From positions 60,163 through 124,162 of the forward strand of contig NZ_JAECZA010000002.1 in the NCBI RefSeq assembly GCF_016056275.1: 64,000 nucleotides of DNA. Direction: 5' to 3'. Under the pieces are notes generated by a model that did not search any database, was not told the origin of the DNA, and was given only the letters and a program-made list of their open reading frames with translations. This stretch comes from Dendronalium phyllosphericum CENA369. Lineage in GTDB: Bacteria; Cyanobacteriota; Cyanobacteriia; Cyanobacteriales; Nostocaceae. Of this stretch, positions 19,406 to 28,665 are shown piece by piece. Position numbers and translations under genes: made by a program. Position 1 is the first letter of the stretch, and the number at the start of each line of letters is the position of its first letter.

Positions 19406-20311
19406 ATGGCTGAAGTCATTGAGATTTACGACGATCGCCTGCGTGCTATTGTAGCTCCAGAGGCTTTACTCCAGAAGCTAGCAAACGGTGCAGTCCATAG
19501 CGAAGGCCCTGTTTACTTTCACGAAGACGATAGTGTTGTGTGGAGTGATGCTCACGGTAATCGCCTATTGCGCTGGAGTTTTAACGACAACGTGAGTGTA
19601 TTGCGAGACCCATCTGATTATCAAAGCGGTAATTACCGCGATTTGCAGGGTCGTTTGGTTGCGTGTTCCTCTGGTTTGCGTGCCATTATCCGCCGCGAAG
19701 GCGATGGGGAATGGAAGATTTTAGTCGATCGCTACGAAGGCAAACGTCTTAACAGTCCCAATGACTTGGTAGTGAAAAGTGACGGCACAATTTGGTTCAC
19801 CGATCCGCCCTATGGTATCACCGAGCCAAACCAAGGTTATGGCGGCGAACAAGAACAACCCGGAAGTTACGTCTACCGCTTCGACCCAGCAACTAATGAG
19901 ATTTATCCTGTAGTCACGGACATGGTGCGTCCTAATGGATTAGCTTTCAGTCCAGACGAAAGCTTACTATATGTTTCAGATACAGCTGGGTTTAATATTC
20001 CTGGCGGGCCTCATCATATCCGCGTCTACGAAGTTGTAGATGGTCGATGGGCAAAAAATGGTCGCGTTTTTGCAGTCATTGAGCCAGGACAACCTGACGG
20101 ATTTCGGGTTGACGAACATGGTAATGTTTTTAGTAGTTCTCAAGACAGCGTGCAGGTATATGCCCCTGACGGTACTCGCTTGGGAAAAATTTTCGTGCCA
20201 GAGACAAGCACTAATCTGACTTTCGGCGGGAAGTCAGGCGATCGCTTGTTTATCACAGCGGGCAAATCCTTATATGCTATCGACCTCAAAACCCGTGGTG
20301 TACAGCAATGA
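19406..20311 (+). CDS. SMP-30/gluconolactonase-type beta-propeller lactonase
   Basis: The 301-residue protein has the SMP-30/gluconolactonase/LRE fold: HSEGPVYFHEDDSVVWSD with the metal-binding Glu, RLNSPNDLVVKSDGTIWFTDPPYGI with the metal-binding Asn, and MVRPNGLAFSPDESLLYVSDT. These enzymes hydrolyse sugar lactones such as gluconolactone using a divalent metal. An ACAGGAGATTATT site precedes the ATG. The DoxX gene begins inside its stop codon (4-base overlap), so the two are coupled. No signal peptide is visible, so it is probably cytosolic. Confidence 0.92.
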   Translation: MAEVIEIYDDRLRAIVAPEALLQKLANGAVHSEGPVYFHEDDSVVWSDAHGNRLLRWSFNDNVSVLRDPSDYQSGNYRDLQGRLVACSSGLRAIIRREGDGEWKILVDRYEGKRLNSPNDLVVKSDGTIWFTDPPYGITEPNQGYGGEQEQPGSYVYRFDPATNEIYPVVTDMVRPNGLAFSPDESLLYVSDTAGFNIPGGPHHIRVYEVVDGRWAKNGRVFAVIEPGQPDGFRVDEHGNVFSSSQDSVQVYAPDGTRLGKIFVPETSTNLTFGGKSGDRLFITAGKSLYAIDLKTRGVQQ

Positions 20312-20847
20312 TTTATAAATTTGCGCTGGGTGTGGCGATCGCTTTTTTTCTAGCTGCATTTAATTACCCACAGCTAGGGCCATACCTGTTAAGTTCGCTC
20401 GATCGTGTGTATCCTAACGGACTCCCAGGCTTGGCACTTTTACTGTTAAGAGTCAGCGTTGGCGGGTTGTTTATACTACACGGGTATCCAAAGATAACGC
20501 ATCTTCGACAGTGGGCTGAATCTCTAAAAATGCCTGTACTTTTTTGCTTTCTATCTGCTGCTTCCATGATCGGCGGTGGAATTTTTCTGATTATTGGATT
20601 GCTCACACTCTTAGCAACCTTACCCATTCTTTGCTCAATGGTATTCGCTGCGTATCTACACATCTCTGGAGGTAAGCCGTTTGTTGCCCAAGATCCTTAC
20701 TTAATTCCTGCCGATCAATATCAAGGGCCTTTAGGACAAGGCGAACCGCCAAGTTGGGAAAAAGCGTTTATGTACTGCGTCATGTTGATTGCGATCGCAG
20801 TTGTAGGCCCTGGTGCATATTCGCTAGATGCTCTCATTTTTAGATGA
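20308..20847 (+). CDS. DoxX family membrane protein
   Basis: The 179-residue protein has four predicted membrane helices. The segment LALLLLRVSVGGLFILHGYPKITHL is the DoxX signature, followed by hydrophobic helices around LSAASMIGGGIFLIIGLLTLL and a C-terminal YCVMLIAIAVVGPGAYSLD. DoxX proteins are linked to thiol or redox homeostasis or form quinone-related membrane subunits; the role here is unknown. It is coupled to the lactonase gene by an ATGA overlap. A degraded second copy of its 3' end lies 1.7 kb downstream at 22507-22566. Confidence 0.88.
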   Translation: MIYKFALGVAIAFFLAAFNYPQLGPYLLSSLDRVYPNGLPGLALLLLRVSVGGLFILHGYPKITHLRQWAESLKMPVLFCFLSAASMIGGGIFLIIGLLTLLATLPILCSMVFAAYLHISGGKPFVAQDPYLIPADQYQGPLGQGEPPSWEKAFMYCVMLIAIAVVGPGAYSLDALIFR

Positions 20848-20943
20848 TTCCATACTTCTCTCCGCGTCTCCCCTTCTCCGCGTCCCCGCGTCTTTCTAAG
20901 GCAAAGGATTGTGCAACTTAAAGGCAGATTAGATTAGCTTAGT

Positions 20944-22278
20944 TTACTGAAAACCACCTGAAACCGTCTGCCACAACAGCCAAAGATTTAGCCCAACAAT
21001 CAAGGTTGCAACGCCTCCAGCTAGTACCTTCAGCCAACGAGGATTAACAAACTCACCCATAATGCGGCGATCGCTTGTAAACATCACTAGGGGAATGACT
21101 GCAAAAGGCAGTTGCAGACTCAGAATCACCTGACTCAGAATCAACAAATTGGTTGTGCTGCCTTCCCCAAACAATAAGATTGTTACTAATGCTGGTGCAA
21201 TTGCCAGAAAACGAGTCAATAGGCGACGCAACCATGGCTTCAAACGCAATCGCAGAAAACCTTCCATCACGATTTGTCCGGCTAAGGTTCCGGTTAGCGT
21301 CGAATTTTGCCCAGATAGCAACAGCGCAAATGCAAACAAAGTACTGGCTAATGGCACACCCAATGTCGGAGAGAGCAGTTTGTAAGCATCCTGGAGTTCG
21401 GCTACGTGATGATTTCCAGAAGTATAAAAGGTAGCTGCGGACAAAATCAGAATAGCAGCATTAATAAATAGAGCAATCGTGAGTGCAATGGTTGAATCAA
21501 GTGTGCCAAATCGGATGGCTTCCCGCTTTTGCTGTGAGTTTTCTTGCCAGCGCCGAGTTTGTACAATTGACGAATGCAAGTAAAGGTTATGGGGCATTAC
21601 AGTCGCTCCCAAAATGCCAATTGCAATGTAGAGCATCTGCGGGTTATAGACTATCTGGGAATTGGGAATAAAGCCCTGCATGACATTCTCGATTTGAGGC
21701 CGAGAAAAAATTATTTCAGCTGCAAAGCACAAAGAAATCAACGCAATCAAGCTGACAACGACTGCTTCAATGTAGCGAAACCCTTTGTTTTGCAATAGCA
21801 GCACCATCAGGACATCGACCGCTGTCAGACATACACCAATTGCTAAAGGAATGCCAAACAATAATTGTAGAGCGATCGCACTCCCTAAAAGTTCGGCTAA
21901 GTCGCAAGCTGCGATCGCAATTTCACAAAGCACCCAGAGAACAAAACTGACGCGTTGATGGAAATAGTCCCGACAGGCTTGTGCTAAATCCTTACCCGTT
22001 GCTACACCTAAGCGAACGCACAGTGATTGCAACAATACTGCCATCAAGTTTGATAGCAAAATTACACTTAAAAGAGTGTACCCAAATTGAGCACCTCCTG
22101 CCAAATCGGTAGCCCAGTTTCCAGGGTCCATATAGCCCACCGCTACCAAGTATCCAGGCCCGGCATAAGCTACAAGCTTGCGCCAGAAATTTCGTTGAGT
22201 CGGTACTGGGATACTGCGATGGACTTCAGGTAAGCTAGGCGGATCTGAAGCGGAAAACATTTCCACATTTTTTTTCAT
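20944..22278 (-). CDS. mntH: Nramp family divalent metal (Mn/Fe) transporter
   Basis: This proton-coupled importer in the plasma membrane has 444 residues and about eleven membrane helices. The metal-binding motifs are intact: DPGNW in helix 1 (Asp51) and [10 protein letters not shown] in helix 6 (starting at residue 228). The ATG at 22276-22278 is preceded by a purine-only A-rich run with several overlapping ATGAAAA units in different frames, so the exact start is uncertain and slippage is possible. The gene faces the DoxX gene tail to tail. Regulation by a metal sensor cannot be read from the sequence. Confidence 0.93.
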   Translation of the reverse strand: MKKNVEMFSASDPPSLPEVHRSIPVPTQRNFWRKLVAYAGPGYLVAVGYMDPGNWATDLAGGAQFGYTLLSVILLSNLMAVLLQSLCVRLGVATGKDLAQACRDYFHQRVSFVLWVLCEIAIAACDLAELLGSAIALQLLFGIPLAIGVCLTAVDVLMVLLLQNKGFRYIEAVVVSLIALISLCFAAEIIFSRPQIENVMQGFIPNSQIVYNPQMLYIAIGILGATVMPHNLYLHSSIVQTRRWQENSQQKREAIRFGTLDSTIALTIALFINAAILILSAATFYTSGNHHVAELQDAYKLLSPTLGVPLASTLFAFALLLSGQNSTLTGTLAGQIVMEGFLRLRLKPWLRRLLTRFLAIAPALVTILLFGEGSTTNLLILSQVILSLQLPFAVIPLVMFTSDRRIMGEFVNPRWLKVLAGGVATLIVGLNLWLLWQTVSGGFQ

Positions 22279-22506
22279 TTTTTTTTCATTTTTATAATTT
22301 TTTCATATTTTACGTCATTCTCATAATCTTTTCATATTTACTTGAGTTGTCCAACAGAAGCTAGAACCCAACGGTAGATTGCGTCCACAATGAGAGTAGG
22401 AAAATCTTTGTTCTGTTTTCCCGATTTTTAAGTGATGAAAGACACTTTTTGGAGAACTATTGTTTATTTGTAGTACCTATGGCGCATATGATAATCGCAG
22501 CATTGG

Positions 22507-22566
22507 GCGATCGCAATTTTAGCCTTTAGTGCATATTCGCTAGATGCTCTTATTTTGAGAAGATGA
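22507..22566 (+). pseudogene. Degraded copy of the 3' end of the DoxX gene
   Basis: This stretch matches the last 57 bases of the DoxX gene at 20791-20847, including a shared uninterrupted GTGCATATTCGCTAGATGCT, GCGATCGCA near its start, and an ending of the type ATTTT..AGATGA. It has small indels and no reading frame. It lies in the same orientation beyond mntH, so it marks an old duplication or rearrangement around mntH. Confidence 0.8.
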
Positions 22567-22770
22567 AAATTAATCTGAAAAATTCTAGCTGAATCATCTC
22601 AAAGGTATATTCCTCTACAGAGTTATATCTGGCTAAAATTCTCTAAGATGCACTTTGTACTTTTTTGATTTATAGTCGTCAGCCTAATAATGCCAAATTG
22701 GGAAAAGATGTATTATTTGGGCAGTAAAATAACAGATTGTTGCTGCTAGTAGCAAGCTTGTTAAGTATGT

Positions 22771-22835
22771 CTTAATTACGAATTACGTAGATGCGCTCTG
22801 CGCGGCTTCTTGAAGGGTATTACGAATTACCAATT
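22771..22835 (-). repeat. Dispersed palindromic repeat, copy 3 (reverse)
   Basis: This is the reverse orientation of the family at 7917-7974, reading CTTAATTACGAATTACGTAG, then GCGCTCTGCGCGGCTTC, then GGGTATTACGAATTACC. It has a few substitutions from the other copies. Confidence 0.8.
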
Positions 22836-23029
22836 AATATAGCCGTCGCCAGTAGTGTTAAGACATCAACAGGCGATCAAACCTAGACACAAAAAGACTT
22901 TTCACTCAGTCACCCTTCGGGTGACGCTCGCAAGCTCGCTAACGCTCTTGCTAACGCAGTCGCCTGCGGAGGGAAACCCTCCCGCAGCGCTGTCTCACCA
23001 GTCACCAGTCACCAGTCCCCAGCTATATA

Positions 23030-25312
23030 ATGCCACCTACAAATAAACATCCTCTCAATTGGTTTTTGCAGCAGTTTCAACTCAAGCCGGGTAAGCCGGA
23101 CATTTTTTCAGGATTGCGTAGTCTTTTAATACTAGTTGGGCCGATTGGACTTGGATTTATTACTGGTCATGCTGCGACAAGTGCGATCGCTACTATGGCA
23201 GCTTGGTTCGTTGGGATGGTAAATGTTGACGGAACCTATCGTCAGAAAGTAACTGCGACGATCGCAGCTACCATTGGGATAACTGTAGTTTTCCTCATAG
23301 CCAGTTTAGTTAGCAGTAATCTCTGGTTATCTATCCCAGCGACGTTTTTTGTAATATTTATAGCAGGTTTAGCAGGTCTATATGGTAACGTAGCTGCATC
23401 TGTCAGCTTGGTGACTTCAATTATGTTTGTCATCGCGCTGGCTAAATTTGCTTCATTTTCTAATTTGTCTACTCTGATTCAAAATTGTGCGTTATGTCTG
23501 GCTGGTGGTGTCTGGACAACTGCGTTGTCATCAGGACTGTGGGCAATACATCCTGATGTATCTACAAGACAGCTAGTCGCTAACAGTTATCTCTCGTTGA
23601 GCAAATTTGTGGACTTGGCAAGCGAGAGAGTATTAGATTCCCAAAATAATCGGGAATGGGCACAGCGATTTTTGCAAGCTCAAGATAGCGTCATTCAAGA
23701 CTTGACATCCGCCCGTAGCGTTTGGACAACTATCTGGACTCGCCAAAAAGGAGCTAACGTCCTAGGGAATCACTTACTCGTATTAATCGAGGATGTAAAT
23801 CAAATTGTCAATTCTGTTATCGCTTTGAACGAACTGTTAGCGATTGCATCCGAAGGTCAATTATTTTTTCGGTTACAGAAAGAAATTCAGCAAGTTATAG
23901 AACAGTTGGCAATTGCTCTAGCAATGTTAGCAAAAGCGATCGCTAAAGGCAAAAACTCAGTTAGTTTGGGAGATTTAGATCGGACAATCGAGGCATTAAA
24001 ACATCAGCGGCAAGTTATACGCTCTCAAGTCCTCAAACAAACGATAGATGTTCAAGCAGTTCAATATCTCGATTTAGTCAATTTGGAGAAGATTGAAGCT
24101 AGCCTGAAAAACTTGGCACAACAAATTCATACTGATGCAGACATCGTTAAAGACTTAAAACAGGGCAAGCGTAGCATAGCCCGGCGAGAAATTGCCCCTC
24201 CAACGCAATCGCAGCGTTCTATAATTATTGATACGCTGCGAAATAACTTCACTTTTGATTCAGTTCTCTTGCGTCATGCGTTGCGCCTCGCGCTAATCGT
24301 AACGCTCGCGGAATTAATTGCTTCGATATTGCAATTACCTAGAGGTTATTGGATAACGCTAACTGCTTTAGTTGCCCTGAAACCCAACTTTGGTGGAACA
24401 TCTGAGACAACAGTTCAAAGAGTCATCGGTACTATTTTAGGCGGAATCGTCGGTATTACTCTAGTTTTACTCATTAAAAATCAGTTGGCGATCGCAGTTT
24501 GTTTTTTACTGCTTGTAGTTACTGCAATGTCAGTGCGATCGTTAAGCTACAGCATATTCATCATACTACTGACTCCCGCCATCATCTTACTACTCCATCT
24601 TATTAGTGCAGGTGACTGGAAAGTAGGACTATTGCGTATCGTTGATAGCTTTATTGGGGGTATCTTAGCACTGCTTGGCAGCTATTTACTCTTCCCTCGT
24701 TGGGAACGACAGCAACTTCCCGCACAACTGGAAAAAACAATTCGAGCCAATCTTGTTTATTTTCAGCAAGTAATAGCTAACTATCTTCATCCCGAAAAGG
24801 ATGCATCTGTTGATTCTATTAATACTCTACGCCATCAAGCTGCACTAGAGAACGTCAATGCTACAGCCGCAGCTCAACGATTATTCAGCGAACCTCGTCA
24901 CCTTCAAGGAGAAATCGAACCTGTAATGACGCTAATGGTATATATTCGTGGCTTTTTTAGTTCGGTGACAACCCTGGCAGAACATCTGCGAGAATTTAGC
25001 GGCGACTACCAATTTACCGAACTCAAACGACTTGCCGATACAATTATCCAAATTTTAGAAAACTTAGCAGATGCCCTTCGGCAAAAACAGCTACCCCAAC
25101 CGTTACCAGCCCTAGATAGCTATCTAGAAGCAATTCACGAACAAATTCAACAGCTGCATACCGCTCGGTTATCAGAAATTGCTACAAATTCCAACACTTT
25201 AACTCCTACATTACAAGCCGTTCGCGAACAAACTCTCTTATCCACAGAACTGGATCGAATTGTTAATGAAATTAAAGTTATGCACTGTGTAATTGCCCGT
25301 CTACAAAGATAA
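23030..25312 (+). CDS. FUSC-family (YccS-like) inner-membrane protein
   Basis: The 760-residue protein has a duplicated membrane architecture. One cluster of membrane helices lies at about residues 25-180 and a second at about 410-560, each followed by a long helical soluble part. Both membrane blocks resemble the FUSC (fusaric acid resistance-like) domain; the second contains LPRGYWITLTALVALKPNFGGTSETTVQRVIGTILGG, a family signature. Related proteins export aromatic acids or act in envelope stress. It is a single gene with no obvious partner. Confidence 0.85.
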   Translation: MPPTNKHPLNWFLQQFQLKPGKPDIFSGLRSLLILVGPIGLGFITGHAATSAIATMAAWFVGMVNVDGTYRQKVTATIAATIGITVVFLIASLVSSNLWLSIPATFFVIFIAGLAGLYGNVAASVSLVTSIMFVIALAKFASFSNLSTLIQNCALCLAGGVWTTALSSGLWAIHPDVSTRQLVANSYLSLSKFVDLASERVLDSQNNREWAQRFLQAQDSVIQDLTSARSVWTTIWTRQKGANVLGNHLLVLIEDVNQIVNSVIALNELLAIASEGQLFFRLQKEIQQVIEQLAIALAMLAKAIAKGKNSVSLGDLDRTIEALKHQRQVIRSQVLKQTIDVQAVQYLDLVNLEKIEASLKNLAQQIHTDADIVKDLKQGKRSIARREIAPPTQSQRSIIIDTLRNNFTFDSVLLRHALRLALIVTLAELIASILQLPRGYWITLTALVALKPNFGGTSETTVQRVIGTILGGIVGITLVLLIKNQLAIAVCFLLLVVTAMSVRSLSYSIFIILLTPAIILLLHLISAGDWKVGLLRIVDSFIGGILALLGSYLLFPRWERQQLPAQLEKTIRANLVYFQQVIANYLHPEKDASVDSINTLRHQAALENVNATAAAQRLFSEPRHLQGEIEPVMTLMVYIRGFFSSVTTLAEHLREFSGDYQFTELKRLADTIIQILENLADALRQKQLPQPLPALDSYLEAIHEQIQQLHTARLSEIATNSNTLTPTLQAVREQTLLSTELDRIVNEIKVMHCVIARLQR

Positions 25313-25423
25313 TTTGATTTACTGCTTAAGTAGTTAAACATACAGCATTTGATCTCTGAATTCTGCTGTAATATCATGTTCGGATGAATAGTCCCCAAAC
25401 ACTTCGTTCGCAATGACTATGAA

Positions 25424-25457
25424 GAGTGCTGAGTAATCTTCTTGTTACTCAGCACTC
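25424..25457. repeat. 13-bp inverted repeat after the FUSC gene
   Basis: GAGTGCTGAGTAA pairs perfectly with TTACTCAGCACTC around an 8-base loop, then AGCACTGAG repeats. It may be a terminator hairpin without a clear T tract, or a dispersed repeat. Confidence 0.6.
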
Positions 25458-25601
25458 AGCACTGAGTTTCGTAAATATTTCTGTTTATCTACTTAATTGT
25501 TGATTGCTTTAGCAAAGCTAACCGAAGGTATCGCGGTTTTAGTTGCTAGTGCCTATTCACGGGATTACTCGAACTCTAGCCAAGAGATTAAGTAAATTAC
25601 T

Positions 25602-26006
25602 TTATTTCATAAGTGCCATAGTCCGGGGGCCAATTATTCCATCTGCTCTTAATCCTTTAGACTTCTGAAATTTGATCGCTGCTGCACGTGTTTTGCGATC
25701 GAAGACACCATTTACACTAGCAGTATAAAATCCTTGTTGCTTTAAAAAATTCTGAGCGGTTTTGACTGCCTCTCCCTTGCTACCTACTGTAAGGACGTTA
25801 CTACGCTTTGCTACATTATTAGACTTGCGCTTGGCACTAACCTTTTGCACAGCATTAGGCTTTTTCATGGTGCTAGCTGGCTGGGTATTTTGAGCAACGC
25901 GGGTAGCAGTAGCCGCATTGTGAGTTTTATTACTAGTTAAAGAGTAAGCAGGTAGAGCGGTAACTAGAGTCAAAACAGGGAGACAAGCAAGTACTTTCCA
26001 ATTCAT
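25602..26006 (-). CDS. Exported protein with peptidoglycan-binding domain
   Basis: The product has 134 residues from the ATG at 26004-26006, chosen because GTAAGGAG lies a few bases upstream; a longer frame without such a site exists. It has a signal peptide (MNWKVLACLPVLTLVTALPAYS), a basic Ala/Lys/Asn-rich linker, and one PG_binding_1 domain at about 70-130 (LTVGSKGEAVKTAQNFLKQQG, VNGVFDRKTRAAAIKFQKSKGL, DGIIGPRTMALM). It probably binds the cell wall in the periplasm. No catalytic domain is attached. Confidence 0.9.
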   Translation of the reverse strand: MNWKVLACLPVLTLVTALPAYSLTSNKTHNAATATRVAQNTQPASTMKKPNAVQKVSAKRKSNNVAKRSNVLTVGSKGEAVKTAQNFLKQQGFYTASVNGVFDRKTRAAAIKFQKSKGLRADGIIGPRTMALMK

Positions 26007-26303
26007 CTTTATGCTCCTTACAACAATGTGAGATTTTGCAACTTTAATTTGCAGAGTCATCTTTATAAGGGTTTGTACCTTATAGTGATTCTCTTCGTTA
26101 GCCTCTGAATTATTTAGGTTTGGTATGCAGTCAGCCTATTTCCTAACCTTGAGCTATAGCATCACACATGGTATTGACAAAGGTATTGCAAAATTGTGAC
26201 AAAAGCATGATTTATTTATTAAGGGTTGTATCGTCTAATGCATTGCTTTTGATTTCTCAGAATTTCTCGCATATTCTTCTGCAATCAACAGCATACGACT
26301 GAT

Positions 26304-26386
26304 TCAGTCTTCAGCAATTGTAGAGCGATCGCCAATTATCAATATTGCATGTCCGTCAGGATATTGAACTAAGTAACCGTACCTGT
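26304..26386 (-). pseudogene. C-terminal remnant of the glyoxalase-fold gene
   Basis: The minus strand reads YLVQYPDGHAILIIGDRS followed by a few residues and stop. This matches the C-terminus of the intact gene at 27619-28590 (CLVKDPDGHAILIIGDRS). DNA identity is high over about 40 bases. Both copies have the same orientation and flank the DUF4365 module. Confidence 0.8.
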
Positions 26387-26392
26387 AGTGTA

Positions 26393-27079
26393 ATGGACAT
26401 CAATCAACAGAAAGAACAATTTAGCAACGCATACCCCTCTTCTGTCAGTCTCCGAAAACATTTGCCATTTCTGAATTCTAGAGCTTTTGTACAGCAAGCG
26501 ATCGCGCGATTATTTTCTAATAACAAATTCAAGAGCAATTTTTTTCTAATAGTATAGGTTGTATTGATTGCCTCGTGAGACTTCTAGCAATCGCCCTCAC
26601 GGAGAGTGACAGAAGAGGGGTATCTCCAAGCCATCACCAGTGTTGCAGGTTATTCTCTCTACAAACCAGCCGTAGACGACGACAGCGTAGACTGGGGAAT
26701 AGCAGCCACGGGTCTTATGGGGCGCATCCGTGCGCCTCGCTTAGAATTACAGCTAAAATCAACATCAAGGGATGTCCTCAACGATAACGCTATGCGCTAC
26801 CCTGTCAAACTGAAAAACTACAATGATTTACGAATGGTTGACTTTGCCGTTCCTAGAATCTTAATTGTAGTTTTACTTCCCAACAACTTAGGCGAGTGGG
26901 TGCAACAATCATCAGCAGAACTTTGTATGAGGTATTGTGGCTATTGGTTATCGCTGCGATTCATGCCAGAAACACAAAATACATTGACTGTAACTGTCAC
27001 CATGCCAAGAAATAATCAATTTACAGTCGCTGCTCTCCAGTCAATTATGCAAGGTATCGGTCAAGGAGTACAACCATGA
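26393..27079 (+). pseudogene. DUF4365 family gene interrupted by a MITE
   Basis: The true N-terminus MDINQQKEQFSNAY is encoded at 26393-26433, and the rest (YLQAITSVAGYSLYKP onward) at 26621-27079. Joining the halves at the shared TA restores one uninterrupted frame of about 166 codons. Between them lies a 187-base inverted-repeat element. DUF4365 proteins are small, nuclease-fold-like proteins often found near mobile or defence genes; their function is unknown. A GTG at 26606 inside the element could restart translation in frame with VTEEGYLQ, but it lacks a well-spaced ribosome-binding site. The next gene overlaps its stop by 4 bases. Confidence 0.88.
26434..26620. mobile_element. 187-bp MITE with TA target duplication
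   Basis: The terminal inverted repeats begin CCCCTCTTCTGTCA and match over 20 of 21 bases. TA dinucleotides flank both ends, as expected for IS630/Tc1-mariner-type insertion. There is no internal coding capacity. It interrupts the DUF4365 gene. Confidence 0.88.
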
Positions 27080-27612
27080 AAGTTACTGTGCAAGATGCGG
27101 AAATTATCAAAAATATAGAACCACAACAACTCAAAGAGTATTTACAATCTCACGGTTGGCAGGAAGACCGACCATTTCTTGATAATGCGACAATTTGGCA
27201 CAAGCAAGCAGAAAAAGGAGAATTTGAAATTTTACTACCAAATACAAAAAATTTAGGAGATTATGTTCCGAGAGTTCGCGAACTTACTCAAACAATAGCA
27301 TCCTCAGAAAATCTTTCTTACCTCGAAATCTTAAGTGAATTTATTAATAATTATCCTCATCTCAAAATTCAAGGCTTTGTTACGCAAATAGCAAATCCTA
27401 ATGCAGATAAATTAAGTGGTGAAGTTACTATTGTTTGTCCAGTTTTTGAGAAATTACGCCAAATCAAAACTGTACTGCTCGACCATGATTATATTTTGGC
27501 AATAAAATCTTATCAAGAACGCTTACCTGTAAGATGTACGGGTGATTTAGTTAAAGAAAATGAGATTTTTATTTTGAAAAACCCACGAGAATTTCAAATT
27601 GAGAATATTTGA
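27076..27612 (+). CDS. Hypothetical partner of the DUF4365 gene
   Basis: The product has 178 residues and no recognised domain. The start overlaps the DUF4365 stop by 4 bases (ATGA), so the two form one unit. The sequence includes LKEYLQSHGWQEDRPFLDNATIWHK, EILLPNTKNLGDYVPRVRELTQTIA and LKIQGFVTQIANPNADKLSGEVTIVCPV, suggesting a compact alpha/beta protein with no membrane segment. With the upstream gene broken by the MITE, its expression may now depend on read-through from the element. Confidence 0.75.
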   Translation: MKVTVQDAEIIKNIEPQQLKEYLQSHGWQEDRPFLDNATIWHKQAEKGEFEILLPNTKNLGDYVPRVRELTQTIASSENLSYLEILSEFINNYPHLKIQGFVTQIANPNADKLSGEVTIVCPVFEKLRQIKTVLLDHDYILAIKSYQERLPVRCTGDLVKENEIFILKNPREFQIENI

Positions 27613-27618
27613 ATATCA

Positions 27619-28590
27619 TTACCTTGCAATGGAGCGATCGCCTATTATCAATATTGCATGTCCGTCAGGGTCTTTAACTAAACAACCTTGTGGGTAAGGC
27701 AATGAACTATCAGTATGAACCCCATTCTGCCGCAGTATCTCTACCGCCTGCTCGATATCATTGACAACAAGCTCAATTTCCACCCGCGCAATATCGTAAC
27801 CCCTCCAATCACTCGGTATCGGCCGACCTTTTCCAGGCACAATATAATCGAGTAATTCAATTCCCATACCATCTTGAACTGGCCGCAGTGCTGTAATTCG
27901 GACTTCGGTTTCTGGCAAATTATCCAAGCGATTTTGAGCCGCACCCTTATTGAAACTGCGGCTATTCACCTGCATTCCCAAAAGGTTGCAGTAAAAGTGT
28001 AGACTTTGCTCGGTGTGAGAAATTGCGATCGCACTATGATCGATTCCCAAAAACAAGCGAGCGCTGTTTTGATGCCATTTATCTTTTCCTTTGTCAGGAG
28101 GAAACCAAATTAACTCTAGATCGTGGCCGTCAGGGTCTTTAAACTTGAAAGCACGCACACCAGCAGATGCTTGATTATCAGGTGGTATAGTCTGGGGAGC
28201 AACTGAAATGAATTTGATGGGAAATGAACGCACTTGTGCGTAGGCGCGATCTATGTCACTGACGACAATTGCCAAATGTTGAAACCACAGGTCGTTACTT
28301 TGGGAATCGCTGGGGATAGGCTTCCCCGGAACGTTGAGATATTCGATCAACTCGATAAGTTCATCACCTAGTCGCAAGGTGACAATGCGAATTTTGGCTC
28401 CAGACAAGTCTTCTAAGTCGCTGTAATCCTGTCCTGCAATAGTGATGTCGGAAACGAGTTCAAACGAGAGTGCATGTGTATAGAAATTCAAAGAGCGATC
28501 GCAGTTTGTCACTGTTAATTTAACAACTCGAATTCGTTGCACTTGTACGTGAGTTTGACTAAGCATACTCAACAGCCTTTGTACTGACAA
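27619..28590 (-). CDS. Two-domain VOC (glyoxalase/dioxygenase fold) protein
   Basis: The 323-residue protein contains two vicinal-oxygen-chelate domains. The first (about 20-160) has VVKLTVTNCDRSLNFYTHALSFE and FKFKDPDGHDLELIWFP. The second (about 180-320) has GIDHSAIAISHTEQSLHFYCNLLGMQ and CLVKDPDGHAILIIGD. His and Glu residues at the expected metal positions are partly present. The substrate is unknown. The last part of the gene is duplicated as a remnant at 26304-26386. It faces the DUF4365 module tail to tail. Confidence 0.88.
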   Translation of the reverse strand: MSVQRLLSMLSQTHVQVQRIRVVKLTVTNCDRSLNFYTHALSFELVSDITIAGQDYSDLEDLSGAKIRIVTLRLGDELIELIEYLNVPGKPIPSDSQSNDLWFQHLAIVVSDIDRAYAQVRSFPIKFISVAPQTIPPDNQASAGVRAFKFKDPDGHDLELIWFPPDKGKDKWHQNSARLFLGIDHSAIAISHTEQSLHFYCNLLGMQVNSRSFNKGAAQNRLDNLPETEVRITALRPVQDGMGIELLDYIVPGKGRPIPSDWRGYDIARVEIELVVNDIEQAVEILRQNGVHTDSSLPYPQGCLVKDPDGHAILIIGDRSIAR

Positions 28591-28665
28591 TTTTCTGTTA
28601 AAAAATATTTGTATTAGGAATTAAGCCCAGGATAAAAGGTTTATCCTGTTCCTAATTCCTCTTCT

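Larger units (their letters stand above)
22279..23029. other. Intergenic region with a gene remnant and repeats
   Basis: It contains TTTTCAT-rich DNA (22258-22340) upstream of mntH, the DoxX 3'-end remnant (22507-22566), a dispersed palindromic repeat (22771-22835), and a GC-richer repeat patch around 22910-23000 (CACCCTTCGGGTG and CGGAGGGAAACCCTCCCG palindromes). A small frame at 22855-23046 crosses these repeats and is not considered a gene. Confidence 0.6.

Noticed and set aside
22855..23046. Plus-strand frame of 63 codons before the FUSC gene
   Set aside because: It runs through dispersed palindromic repeat DNA and overlaps the FUSC start.
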